Source of the DNA: Aquitalea aquatica | GTDB taxonomy: Bacteria > Pseudomonadota > Gammaproteobacteria > Burkholderiales > Chromobacteriaceae | Length of the DNA: 64,000 bases | NCBI RefSeq assembly: GCF_013911085.1 | Contig: NZ_JACERN010000018.1 | Coordinates: forward strand, 1-64,000 | Reading direction: 5' to 3' | Part shown: positions 26,318 through 37,090 of the stretch, in pieces | Position numbering within the stretch: the stretch's first letter is position 1 | How the letters are laid out: each line of letters opens with the position of its first letter | Position numbers and translations under genes: made by a program | Notes under the pieces: model-generated | The model's database searches: none | Told to the model about the DNA's origin: nothing | The model's input: only the letters and a program-made list of their open reading frames with translations

Positions 26318-27244
26318 ATGTCCTTTCCCTTGATGCTTACCCATCTGCTGCTGGAGCGGCTGACGTCGGCAGAGCAGCCGCGCCAGCCGGAACCACAGGC
26401 CTTGATGGTGGAGTCCGATCAGGTGGCCTCCTTCATGAACAGCGGCCGGGCCGACGGCATGCTGAATTATCTGTATCTGTTTCATGCGGTGATGACGCTG
26501 CCGCTGATCCGGCCAGGTGATGTGGTGTTTGATCTGGCCTGCGGCCCGGCCAATCAGTTGCTGAAAATGGCGGCGCTGCATCCCGAGGTCAGCTTTGTCG
26601 GCATCGATGCTTCCTTACCGATGCTGCAGCAGGCCGAGGCGAATATCGCGGCCGCCGGCCTGCGCAATATCCGTTTACAACAGGCTGACATCAGCCAGCT
26701 GGATGGAGTGGACCGGGCAGCGGCGGATTGCGTGCTGTGCACCATGTCGCTGCACCATCTGGCGGATACCGGACAATTGGCGCAGACCATGCAGCAGGTG
26801 CGGCGCATCCTGCGCCCGGCTGGCGGGATTTACCTGGCTGATTTTGGCCGTCTCAAACGGGCGGCGACCCAGCGTTACTTTGCTTATGACCGGGTCGCAC
26901 AGCAATCGGCGCTGTTCACCGAGGATTTTCTCAACTCCATGCGCGCCGCCTTCAGCCTGGACGAGTTGCGCCAGGGCGCGGCGCTGCTCGGCGCGGAACT
27001 GGACTGCCATCAGACCGCCATCGCACCGTTCATGGTGCTGTTGCGTTCGCCCGCCCGCCACGCTGTCGATGCCGCGCTGGCACAACGGGCGGTGGCCGCT
27101 TACCGCGGCCTGAGCCGGCTGGAGCAGCGCGACTTCAACAATCTGGCCCGCTGGTTCCGGCTGGGTGGCTTGTCCCTGCCGTGTGCGCTGCCAGCGGCTG
27201 GCCGCTCAGATCCGGCTGATCACGCGTTCGGCCGGCAGGCGTGA
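26318..27244 (+). CDS. Class I SAM-dependent methyltransferase
   Basis: A 308-residue methyltransferase. SAM-binding motif I is FDLACGPANQLL (near residue 70), with GIDASLPML as the acidic end of the second strand and LCTMSLHHLAD as motif IV. Methylation of the aryl head group is known in aryl polyenes, so this may be its role; the substrate cannot be read from sequence. Its last 39 bases overlap the 3' end of the convergent nfsB. Confidence 0.75.
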   Translation: MSFPLMLTHLLLERLTSAEQPRQPEPQALMVESDQVASFMNSGRADGMLNYLYLFHAVMTLPLIRPGDVVFDLACGPANQLLKMAALHPEVSFVGIDASLPMLQQAEANIAAAGLRNIRLQQADISQLDGVDRAAADCVLCTMSLHHLADTGQLAQTMQQVRRILRPAGGIYLADFGRLKRAATQRYFAYDRVAQQSALFTEDFLNSMRAAFSLDELRQGAALLGAELDCHQTAIAPFMVLLRSPARHAVDAALAQRAVAAYRGLSRLEQRDFNNLARWFRLGGLSLPCALPAAGRSDPADHAFGRQA

Positions 27245-27859
27245 CTTGGGCAGCTGCGCATTGAAATCGCTGTTGCTGCGATAGCCCAGGGCGACGATGA
27301 CGGCGCTGGTATAGCCCATGGCACGCAGGCCCAGTTCTTCATCCAGTACTTTCTGGTCGAAGCCTTCGATCGGGCAAGCGTCGATTTGCAGGGCGGCTGC
27401 GCCCAGCAGCAGGGTGCCTGCTGCCAGGTAAACCTGCTTTTCCATCCAGTGGTGGGCATCGCGCAATTCGAAGCGGTGCATGTTGACGAAGTGCGAACGG
27501 CCACGATGCTGGCCGGCGCGGGCTTCGGCATTGGCAAAGCGGCCGTCGGCCTCTTCCTGCTGCAGCAGTGTTTCCAGATAGCCCTCATCGATGCTGGCGC
27601 GGCTGCACAATACCACCACGTGTGAGGCGTTCAGTACCTTGGCTTCATTGAAGGCGTAGGCGCCACTGGTGGCCTTGGCCACGCGGGCCTTGCCTTCCGG
27701 GGTGCCGGCAATGAAAAAGTGCCAGGGCTGGGAATTGGTGGAGGAGGGGCTGAAGCGCAGCAGGGTTTCGATCTGTGCGACCTGTTCGGCGGTGAGCTGG
27801 CGGCTGGGATCGAAGGCCTTGGTGGTGTAGCGGGTCTGGGCCAGGTCGGCAATATTCAT
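27206..27859 (-). CDS. nfsB: Oxygen-insensitive NAD(P)H nitroreductase / dihydropteridine reductase
   Basis: A 217-residue flavoprotein, the same length as E. coli NfsB and closely similar throughout: RYTTKAFDPSRQLTAEQ, FSPSSTNSQPWHFF (FMN contacts), EADGRF, KQVYLAAGTLLLGAAAL and the C-terminal AQLPKSRLP. It reduces nitroaromatics and quinones with FMN. An upstream in-frame extension exists, but the ATG at 27859 has AAGGAAA 6 bases before it and matches the family start. The 3' end overlaps the pigment methyltransferase on the other strand. Confidence 0.93.
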   Translation of the reverse strand: MNIADLAQTRYTTKAFDPSRQLTAEQVAQIETLLRFSPSSTNSQPWHFFIAGTPEGKARVAKATSGAYAFNEAKVLNASHVVVLCSRASIDEGYLETLLQQEEADGRFANAEARAGQHRGRSHFVNMHRFELRDAHHWMEKQVYLAAGTLLLGAAALQIDACPIEGFDQKVLDEELGLRAMGYTSAVIVALGYRSNSDFNAQLPKSRLPAERVISRI

Positions 27860-28006
27860 GATGATTTCCTTGGTCGACATGTGAGGGCGTGCGTTGATGC
27901 TCGCCATTATCACGGAAGACTCGGGTGCGAGTAAGCGGCTGGCGTGGCAAGCAGTTTCATTTTATTTTTGAAAATGCTGGCTTTTTACTGGCGATTATCA
28001 GGATGA

Positions 28007-31000
28007 TTATCCAAATGGCACGGCCGTGGCTAATTGCTCGCACTGCATTTTTTGAATCAACCAGTGGCTTAGCTGCTGGCTGGCTGGCCCGGCCTGCTTG
28101 GCATCATGGCAAGCGGCATGCCATTGCCACACCTGTTCGGGCACATCGCTCTGCTGCTGCAGGAAATGGTGCAGCGGACAGTTGGCCAGTGCTGGCCGGG
28201 CGGCAGCCTGCGAGGGCTGGGCATACAGCCAGTGCTGAGCCAGTGCGCCCAGATAGCTGGTGATGCAGCCGCTTGCCGTGGGCAGCTGGAACGCCGATTG
28301 CCAGTGGATGAAACTGGCTTGCGCCATCGGCCTGGCCAGGCAGTAGCCTTGTCCCAGTGTGGCCCCCAGGATGCAGGCTGCTTCCAGCATGCCGATATCT
28401 TCCAGCCCTTCCACCACTACCTGTCGTTCCAGGTCTTGCCCCAGTTGCAGGATGGCGCGTATCAGCGCCAGGCTGGTCAGTGGCGTCTTGCGCAGGTTCA
28501 GCGTCAGGCTCTGGTCGATCTTGACCGTGTCAAAGGGCAGGGCGCTCAGCCGCTGCAGGCTGCTGTAACCGGAGCCCAGATCATCCATCACCAGCTTGAC
28601 GCCGGTCTGACGCAGGCGTTCGATGGCGCGGTCCTGCTCGTGCGGGGCAATGTCGGCGGTTTCCAGCAGCTCCAGGCTCAGCCGTTCGGGGGCCACGCCA
28701 TGGCGTGCCAGTGCCTCGGCCACCCAGCGCGGGCAATCCTCGTCCTGCAGGGTACAGGGGGCGATGTTCAGCGAGATGTCGATATCCATGCCCTGCCTAT
28801 CCAGCTCAGCCAGTTGGGTCAGCGCCTTGTCCAGCCCCAGCCGGAAGAGGTGGTCGAGGTCGGCATCGCCCAGCAGCGGCAAAAAGACGCCGGGGCTGAC
28901 AATCTGCCCGTCTTCCCTGATCAGCCTGGCCAGGGCTTCCACTTTTACCACCTTGCCCAGTTTGAGATCGACCAACGGTTGCAGGTACAGGGTGAGGCCA
29001 CCGGCAAACAACCGTTCGCGCAGGGCAATGGCCAGGTTTTGCTGGATGGCTGCCGCCGGTTTGGTGCAGGCCGCCAGAATCAGCTCCCAGCGGTGTTGCA
29101 GGCCCAGGGCAAACTGCTGCATGGTGGCGGATTCAAACTGGTTGGGGTAGGCACCAAACAGGCTGATGACGGCCACGGTCAGCCCGTCCTGATTGCGCAC
29201 CGGAATGCTCATGCTGGAGCGTATCTGCACCGCGCCGGCATGCTGGTGCCAGCTGGCGTAGCGCGGGTCATTGCCATAGGAGGCCGAGCTGCAGATGCGG
29301 CCGCTGCGCCAGGCGACCGCGCTCAGCCCCTGGCCGCGTGGCGAATTGGGGTCGACCACGGCTTCCGAGCCCGGCTGCTGTAATAGATCGGCCACAAACT
29401 GGCCCAAGGGACCACGGCTGTTTTCCGGCACGAAAACGCCATCGGACATCAGGCGCATCAGCAATACCGCCTGCACGCCGGGTAATGTGCCCAGTTGTTC
29501 CAGTTCGCTGCCGACCGCATCGGTCCACAGCGTGCCTTGGTGTGGCATGGGTAGCGACAGGCTTTCCAGATATTCGCTTTGTACCTCTGCTGCAGCTTCC
29601 AGCTGGGCGTGCAGCTGTTCCTGCAGCCGGCTGTCGATGATTTCCAGCAGCCGGTAGCGCTGGCGTATCGGCAGCAGGGTGATGTTCAGCTGCTCGCTGA
29701 AATGGCGGCGGAACAGCTCCACACTTTGTACCAGCAGGGCCGGGGTGACGCCGACCAGGCTGTGGATGCGGCCCAACTGCCGGCTGTCGCGACGGATCTG
29801 TTCGGCCTGCTTGTCTGGTGACAGTAGCTGCAGCAGAAAATCGTGATGGGCGCGCTGCAGCTGTTCCAGCTCGGCGGGCTGCAAGCTGGCGAGGATGGTC
29901 AGCGCTTCGTGCGCCGGCCGGTCTTGCTGGTAAAAACGGCTGATGTAAAGCGCGGTGGCGCGGCCGATCAGGCGGGTGGATTTGTGCAGCAGCTGGCTGG
30001 CCTCTGCACCATAGAGTTCGAAATGGCTGCTCTCTTCGGCGTGATAGCCGGCCTCGTCCGCCACCATGCGCCACCAGCGCTGGCGGGTGGATTTGTGCTG
30101 TTTGGCCTGGTACATGGCGGCATCGGCCTGCCGCATCAGGGCATCCGGTTCGATACCATCATGCGGAAAGAGGGCGATGCCCACCGTCATGCCCACTTCG
30201 GCCTCGATGCCGGCTTCCAGCACAAATGGTGCTTCCACCGCCTGATGCAGCCGCTGCAAGGCGCTTTCCAGTTGCTGCAGGGCGGCTTCCTCCTGCAGGT
30301 CCTCCATGATGACCACAAACTCATCGCCGCCCAGACGGGCGACAAAATCGGCCTTGCGCAGCATGGCTTGCAGGCGCCGGGCCAGTTCTTTGAGCAGGCG
30401 GTCGCCCGCCTCATGGCCCCAGGTGTCGTTGACCGGTTTGAAGTCATCCAGATCGATCATGCATACCGCTACCAGCTTCTCGCTGCGCTGGGCGCGCGCC
30501 AGTGCAGCCGCCAGGTGGCGGGTGAGGGCAAAGCGATTGGGCAGCGCAGTCAGCCAGTCGTGATGGGCTGCATTGATGATCAGCTCTTCATTGTGCTTGT
30601 GCTCGGTAATGTCCTGGTTGGTGCCGATGGCGCGCAGGGCCTGGCCCTGAGCATTGCGGGCCACCACCTTGCCGGTACAGCGTATCCAGATCCAGCCGCC
30701 GCTGGCGTTGCGGTAGCGGAACTCCTGCTGAAAGCGGCTTTCGCTACCGCGCAGCACGGCCATGCAGGCCTGGTACACCCTGGGGAAATCATCAGGATGC
30801 ACGTCGCTGAACATGGCGGTGGCGCTGCGTTGTGCCGCCTGCTCGGGATAGCCCAGCATGCGCGCCCAGCGGGCATCGATACTGACGCAATCCTGCAGGA
30901 TATCCATGTCCCACAGCGACAGCCGCGAGGCATCCAACGCCAGCGACAACTGTTCGTTGGCCTGCTGCAGTGCCAGCTCCATGGCCTTGCGATCGGCAAT

Positions 31001-31345
31001 ATCGGTGTAGGACACCACAAAGCCCTGCACCGCGCCGGCGGCATCGTAAAGCGCATTGCCGTGCAGCATGGCAATGACGCTGCGGCCATCACTGGCGATG
31101 CGGCGTACCTCGCCCTGAAACGGCAGCACGACATTCGGCCGGCAGCCAAAGCTGCCATCGTGCAGCCTGTCCGGTGCATCAGCGGGAATGATGATATCGA
31201 TGGATTGCCCGCAGAGGGCGGCACTGTCATGGCCGAACAGCCGGCAAAATGCCGGATTGGCGTAATCAATGTGGCCCTGGGGGTCGAGGATGGCAAAGGC
31301 TTGCGAGCTCTGTTGCAAGGCTTGCTGGAAATTGGGCGCGGTCAT
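28007..31345 (-). CDS. PAS-PAS-GGDEF-globin-GAF-EAL c-di-GMP signalling protein
   Basis: A 1,112-residue soluble protein with no clear membrane helix. Order: PAS (~6-125), PAS/PAC (~130-250), GGDEF (~255-425, GGDEF at 339-343 with I-site RKAD at 330-333), a globin-sensor-like helical domain (~445-590, candidate proximal His528 in GRIHSLVGV), GAF (~610-755), EAL (~765-1020, EAL at 803-805, DD at 921-922, KIDQS). The tail (1035-1112) has a CPLHH...WQWHAACH pattern reminiscent of zinc-binding CZB domains. Both catalytic sites look intact, so it may make and break c-di-GMP in response to a haem ligand such as oxygen. Start ATG 31345 has AGGA upstream; the frame extends further but without domain content. 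Confidence 0.85.
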   Translation of the reverse strand: MTAPNFQQALQQSSQAFAILDPQGHIDYANPAFCRLFGHDSAALCGQSIDIIIPADAPDRLHDGSFGCRPNVVLPFQGEVRRIASDGRSVIAMLHGNALYDAAGAVQGFVVSYTDIADRKAMELALQQANEQLSLALDASRLSLWDMDILQDCVSIDARWARMLGYPEQAAQRSATAMFSDVHPDDFPRVYQACMAVLRGSESRFQQEFRYRNASGGWIWIRCTGKVVARNAQGQALRAIGTNQDITEHKHNEELIINAAHHDWLTALPNRFALTRHLAAALARAQRSEKLVAVCMIDLDDFKPVNDTWGHEAGDRLLKELARRLQAMLRKADFVARLGGDEFVVIMEDLQEEAALQQLESALQRLHQAVEAPFVLEAGIEAEVGMTVGIALFPHDGIEPDALMRQADAAMYQAKQHKSTRQRWWRMVADEAGYHAEESSHFELYGAEASQLLHKSTRLIGRATALYISRFYQQDRPAHEALTILASLQPAELEQLQRAHHDFLLQLLSPDKQAEQIRRDSRQLGRIHSLVGVTPALLVQSVELFRRHFSEQLNITLLPIRQRYRLLEIIDSRLQEQLHAQLEAAAEVQSEYLESLSLPMPHQGTLWTDAVGSELEQLGTLPGVQAVLLMRLMSDGVFVPENSRGPLGQFVADLLQQPGSEAVVDPNSPRGQGLSAVAWRSGRICSSASYGNDPRYASWHQHAGAVQIRSSMSIPVRNQDGLTVAVISLFGAYPNQFESATMQQFALGLQHRWELILAACTKPAAAIQQNLAIALRERLFAGGLTLYLQPLVDLKLGKVVKVEALARLIREDGQIVSPGVFLPLLGDADLDHLFRLGLDKALTQLAELDRQGMDIDISLNIAPCTLQDEDCPRWVAEALARHGVAPERLSLELLETADIAPHEQDRAIERLRQTGVKLVMDDLGSGYSSLQRLSALPFDTVKIDQSLTLNLRKTPLTSLALIRAILQLGQDLERQVVVEGLEDIGMLEAACILGATLGQGYCLARPMAQASFIHWQSAFQLPTASGCITSYLGALAQHWLYAQPSQAAARPALANCPLHHFLQQQSDVPEQVWQWHAACHDAKQAGPASQQLSHWLIQKMQCEQLATAVPFG

Positions 31346-31553
31346 GATTGAGTCCTGCAGCCGGGCAATGGCCGTCCGGCTGACAGCAGATAACTTGTCG
31401 TGTGCCGGCATACCGCACGGCACTATGGCTGATTTTACCCCAAACCATTGGCATTGCCGCGGCTCAAACCATGGCAAATGACGGCAAAAACGCCAAAAGC
31501 AGGCTTCTGTGTCGGCACGGCAATCGCTATCATGCTGCTTTTGCTCGACCTGA

Positions 31554-33667
<2,114 letters not shown>

Positions 33668-33943
33668 GTTCTGTCCTTGTCAGGTGGGGTAGAAACAGCA
33701 GCATAGGCCAGCCGGCCCGGCTTGAACATGCTGTTGGTGTTGCACGGCGAGGCCGGCCGGGGCGTGCTCGCCCACGCCGCATGCCGCGCCGCACAACGGT
33801 CGCGTCGGCCACAGCAGGCTTGTTTTTTCCCCTTGGCACCAGGCATTTTGACTGCGATGGGTGAGGTTTTGCGCCATAATCAGACAGCCATACCTGTTTT
33901 TGATCGCAATCGGGGCCATTACGATAAAAAGGGCTATGAAGCC

Positions 33944-36900
33944 ATGTTGACCGTCAAGAGCAAGCTGCTGCTGCTCTCCCGCTATTACTGGTTGATTCTG
34001 CTGGTATTCATCGCCTTTATCGTCAGCTTTGTGCTGTATGTACGGGCAGAAAATGCCATCGATCGTGCCAACGAAACCCGGCATGCTTCCATTTTGCTGG
34101 CCGGTGAATTGCGCCAGTCTTCCGACGACCTTACCCGCATGGTGCGTAGCTATGTGGTGACTGGTGAGCCGGTCTATCAGCAGCATTACCGTGAAATTCT
34201 GGCCATTCGCGATGGCATGGTCGCCCGTCCGCAGGATTACCAGAACATCTACTGGGATCTGGTGCTGGAGGATGATCGCCGGCCTCAGGCCGCCAGTGTT
34301 GTTCCTTCCTTGCTGCAGCGCATGCGTGATGCCGGCTTTACCCCGGATGAAATGGCCAGGCTGGCCGAGGCCAAAGCCAAATCAGATGCCCTGACCCGGA
34401 TCGAATGGGCGGCCATGGCGCTGGTGGCATCGAACCCTCCGCTGGATGCACCACAACGGCTGCAGGCCATCCACATGCTGTACGATGCGGCCTACCACCG
34501 CGCCAAGGCCGGCATCATGCAGCCGATTGCCGACTTCAACCGCATCTCTGCCCTGCGTACCTTGCAGGCGGTGCAAGATGCCGAACGCTATGCCCGGCAG
34601 CTGCGCTGGATATTCCTTGCTTTTGGCCTGCTGCTGCTGCCCTTGCTGTGGGTGCAGCGGCGTAATCTGCACAATGTGTTGGGCGGTAGTGTTGCCGAAT
34701 TGCACAGCAGCATCGCCCGGCTGGGCAGTGGTGATTTCTCGCAGCCGGTGCCGCAGAGAAGGTTTGGCCATCATAGTGTGATGGGCTGGCTGGCCGAAAC
34801 CCGGCACAAGCTGCAGCGTCTGGATGAAGCACGCCGCCAGGCCGATGCGCGCAATCTGCGCTTGAACGGGCTTTACAATGCGCTGAGCCAATGCAATCAG
34901 GCCATTGTGCGCAGTCGCTCCGAGCACGAGCTGTTTGAGCGGATGTGTCAGGCTGCCGTGGAGCATGGCGGCATGAAAATGGTGTGGGTGGGCTTGCTGG
35001 ATGAAGATGCAAAACACATCCGGCCACTGTGTGCCCATGGCAGTGGTACCGAGTATCTGGTGGATTTGCCACTGGCGACCGATGCGGCCAATCCGCTTAG
35101 CCATGGCCCGACAGGCCGGGCCGTGCTGACCGGCCAGGTGCAATGGTGTCAGGACTTTCAGAATGACCCGGCTACCACGCCATGGCATACCCGTGCGGTG
35201 CGCTATGGCTGGGGAGCCTCGGCTGCGCTGCCCTTGCAGCGCAATGGCCAGATCATCGGTGCGCTGACACTCTACAGCGGCGAGCCATACGCCTTTGACG
35301 AGGCCGCACGCAAGCTGATCGAAGAAATGGTGATGGACCTGGATTATGCGCTGGACAGCTTCCAGCGCGAGCAGGCGCGCCAGGCTGCCAGCACTGCCTT
35401 GCAGCTGAGCGAGCAGCGCTTGCGTACCATCATTGAGACCGAACCGGAATGCATCAAGGTGGTGGGCGCGGATGGCCAGCTGCTGGAAATGAACCAGGCC
35501 GGCATGGCCATGCTACAGGCCGAGAACCTGCAGCAGATCCAGCAGCTTGGGCTGATGCACTTTGTCATGCCTGACTATCATGCCGCCTTCATGCAGCTGC
35601 ACCAGCGGGTGATGAACGGACAGAGCGGAACGCTGGAATTCGAAATCACCGGCCTGCAGGGGCAGCGACGCTGGCTGGAAACCCATGCCGCACCCATGCG
35701 GGGTGAAGACGGCACCATCAGCATGCTGCTGGCGATTACCCGTGACATCACCCTGCGCAAGCAGAACGAGCAGCATATCCGCTATCTGGCCCACTACGAT
35801 GTACTGACCGGCCTGCCCAACCGGGTGATGCTGGAAGAGCAAGCGGAGCAGACCCTGCAGCAGGCAGCCCGCCAGCAACAGGCGCTGGCCTTGATGTTCC
35901 TCGACCTTGATCACTTCAAGGACATCAATGATTCGCTGGGGCACAGCATTGGCGATGCCTTGCTGGTGCAATTGGCATCGCGGCTGCGCGAGGCTTTGCC
36001 GGATGCTGCGCTGGTGTCGCGACTGGGCGGCGACGAGTTCATCCTGCTGCTGCCCGCGATGGATGCCTCCCGGGCAGAAGCGCTGGCCCAGCAATTGCTG
36101 GACGCTATTGCGCATCCCTATCTGGTAGCACCTTACGACCTGAATGTTTCTGCCTCCATCGGCATTGCACTATACCCGCAGGATGGTCTGGATCTGGAAA
36201 CCCTGTCGCGCCGGGCTGATGCCGCCATGTATCTGGCCAAGAAGGCTGGACGCAGCTGTTTCCGTTTCTATACGGCGGCGATTCAGGAAAAGGCCTCGCG
36301 CCATCTGCAACTGGTGAATGCCTTGCGGGTGGCACTGGAGCTGCAGCAGTTCAGCATCCACTACCAGCCACAGCTGGCCATGGCGGGTGGCCAGTTGGTG
36401 GGGGCCGAGGCGCTACTGCGCTGGACGCATCCGGAGCTGGGCAATATTTCACCCGCAGAATTCATTCCGGTCGCTGAGGATTGTGGCCTGATTCTGCAAC
36501 TGGGCGAATGGGTATTGCGCCATGCCGTCCGGCAGGCGCGGCAGTGGCGTGATCAGGGGCTGGCGCTGGTGATGGCGGTCAATCTGTCTGCGGTGCAATT
36601 CCGCCAGCCCGATCTGCCGGCGCTGGTGGCGCGCATTCTGCAGGAAGAGGGCTTGCCTGCCAGTGCGCTGGAGCTGGAGCTGACCGAAGGCGTGGCGATG
36701 TACGACCCGCAACAAGCCATTGCGGTGATGAATGTCTTGCATGAGCAAGGTGTGCGCATGTCGATAGACGATTTTGGTACCGGCTATTCCTCGCTCAACC
36801 TGCTCAAGCAGTTCCGTGTCTACAAGCTGAAAATCGACCAGAGCTTTATCCGCGATATCGTGACCGATCCGGAAGATCGCGCCATTGTGGCCGCCATCAT

Positions 36901-37090
36901 CCATATGGCAGAAAAGCTCGGCCTGCTGACCATTGCCGAGGGCGTGGAGACGGCGGAGCAGCATAGCTGGCTGCGTGCCCAGGGCTGCAATGAACTGCAG
37001 GGGTATCTGTTCAGCCGGCCTTTGCCGGCGGATGCATTCGCTGTTTATGCGCAGCAGCACCAGCCGGCCGTCGCGCTACTGGGTTCATGA
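33944..37090 (+). CDS. Membrane-bound GAF-PAS-GGDEF-EAL c-di-GMP protein
   Basis: About 1,048 residues. Two membrane helices (~15-33 and ~221-237) flank a helical periplasmic sensor (MVRSYVVTGEPVYQQHYREI type, like 4-helix-bundle sensors); then GAF (~310-475), PAS (~490-605), GGDEF (~610-775, GGDEF at 695-699) and EAL (~785-1040, EAL at 822-824, DDFGTG at 942-947). There is no RxxD inhibitory site before GGDEF (it reads LPDAALVSRL). Both catalytic motifs are intact. ATG at 33944 with an A/G-rich leader is preferred; 74 more in-frame codons upstream encode no recognisable sequence. Its stop abuts the stop of the next gene in a TCATGA palindrome. Confidence 0.87.
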   Translation: MLTVKSKLLLLSRYYWLILLVFIAFIVSFVLYVRAENAIDRANETRHASILLAGELRQSSDDLTRMVRSYVVTGEPVYQQHYREILAIRDGMVARPQDYQNIYWDLVLEDDRRPQAASVVPSLLQRMRDAGFTPDEMARLAEAKAKSDALTRIEWAAMALVASNPPLDAPQRLQAIHMLYDAAYHRAKAGIMQPIADFNRISALRTLQAVQDAERYARQLRWIFLAFGLLLLPLLWVQRRNLHNVLGGSVAELHSSIARLGSGDFSQPVPQRRFGHHSVMGWLAETRHKLQRLDEARRQADARNLRLNGLYNALSQCNQAIVRSRSEHELFERMCQAAVEHGGMKMVWVGLLDEDAKHIRPLCAHGSGTEYLVDLPLATDAANPLSHGPTGRAVLTGQVQWCQDFQNDPATTPWHTRAVRYGWGASAALPLQRNGQIIGALTLYSGEPYAFDEAARKLIEEMVMDLDYALDSFQREQARQAASTALQLSEQRLRTIIETEPECIKVVGADGQLLEMNQAGMAMLQAENLQQIQQLGLMHFVMPDYHAAFMQLHQRVMNGQSGTLEFEITGLQGQRRWLETHAAPMRGEDGTISMLLAITRDITLRKQNEQHIRYLAHYDVLTGLPNRVMLEEQAEQTLQQAARQQQALALMFLDLDHFKDINDSLGHSIGDALLVQLASRLREALPDAALVSRLGGDEFILLLPAMDASRAEALAQQLLDAIAHPYLVAPYDLNVSASIGIALYPQDGLDLETLSRRADAAMYLAKKAGRSCFRFYTAAIQEKASRHLQLVNALRVALELQQFSIHYQPQLAMAGGQLVGAEALLRWTHPELGNISPAEFIPVAEDCGLILQLGEWVLRHAVRQARQWRDQGLALVMAVNLSAVQFRQPDLPALVARILQEEGLPASALELELTEGVAMYDPQQAIAVMNVLHEQGVRMSIDDFGTGYSSLNLLKQFRVYKLKIDQSFIRDIVTDPEDRAIVAAIIHMAEKLGLLTIAEGVETAEQHSWLRAQGCNELQGYLFSRPLPADAFAVYAQQHQPAVALLGS

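Noticed and set aside
28106-31351. Long plus-strand frames (425 and 502 codons) across the globin-type GGDEF-EAL gene
   Set aside because: They are antisense shadows of a gene with six recognisable domains.
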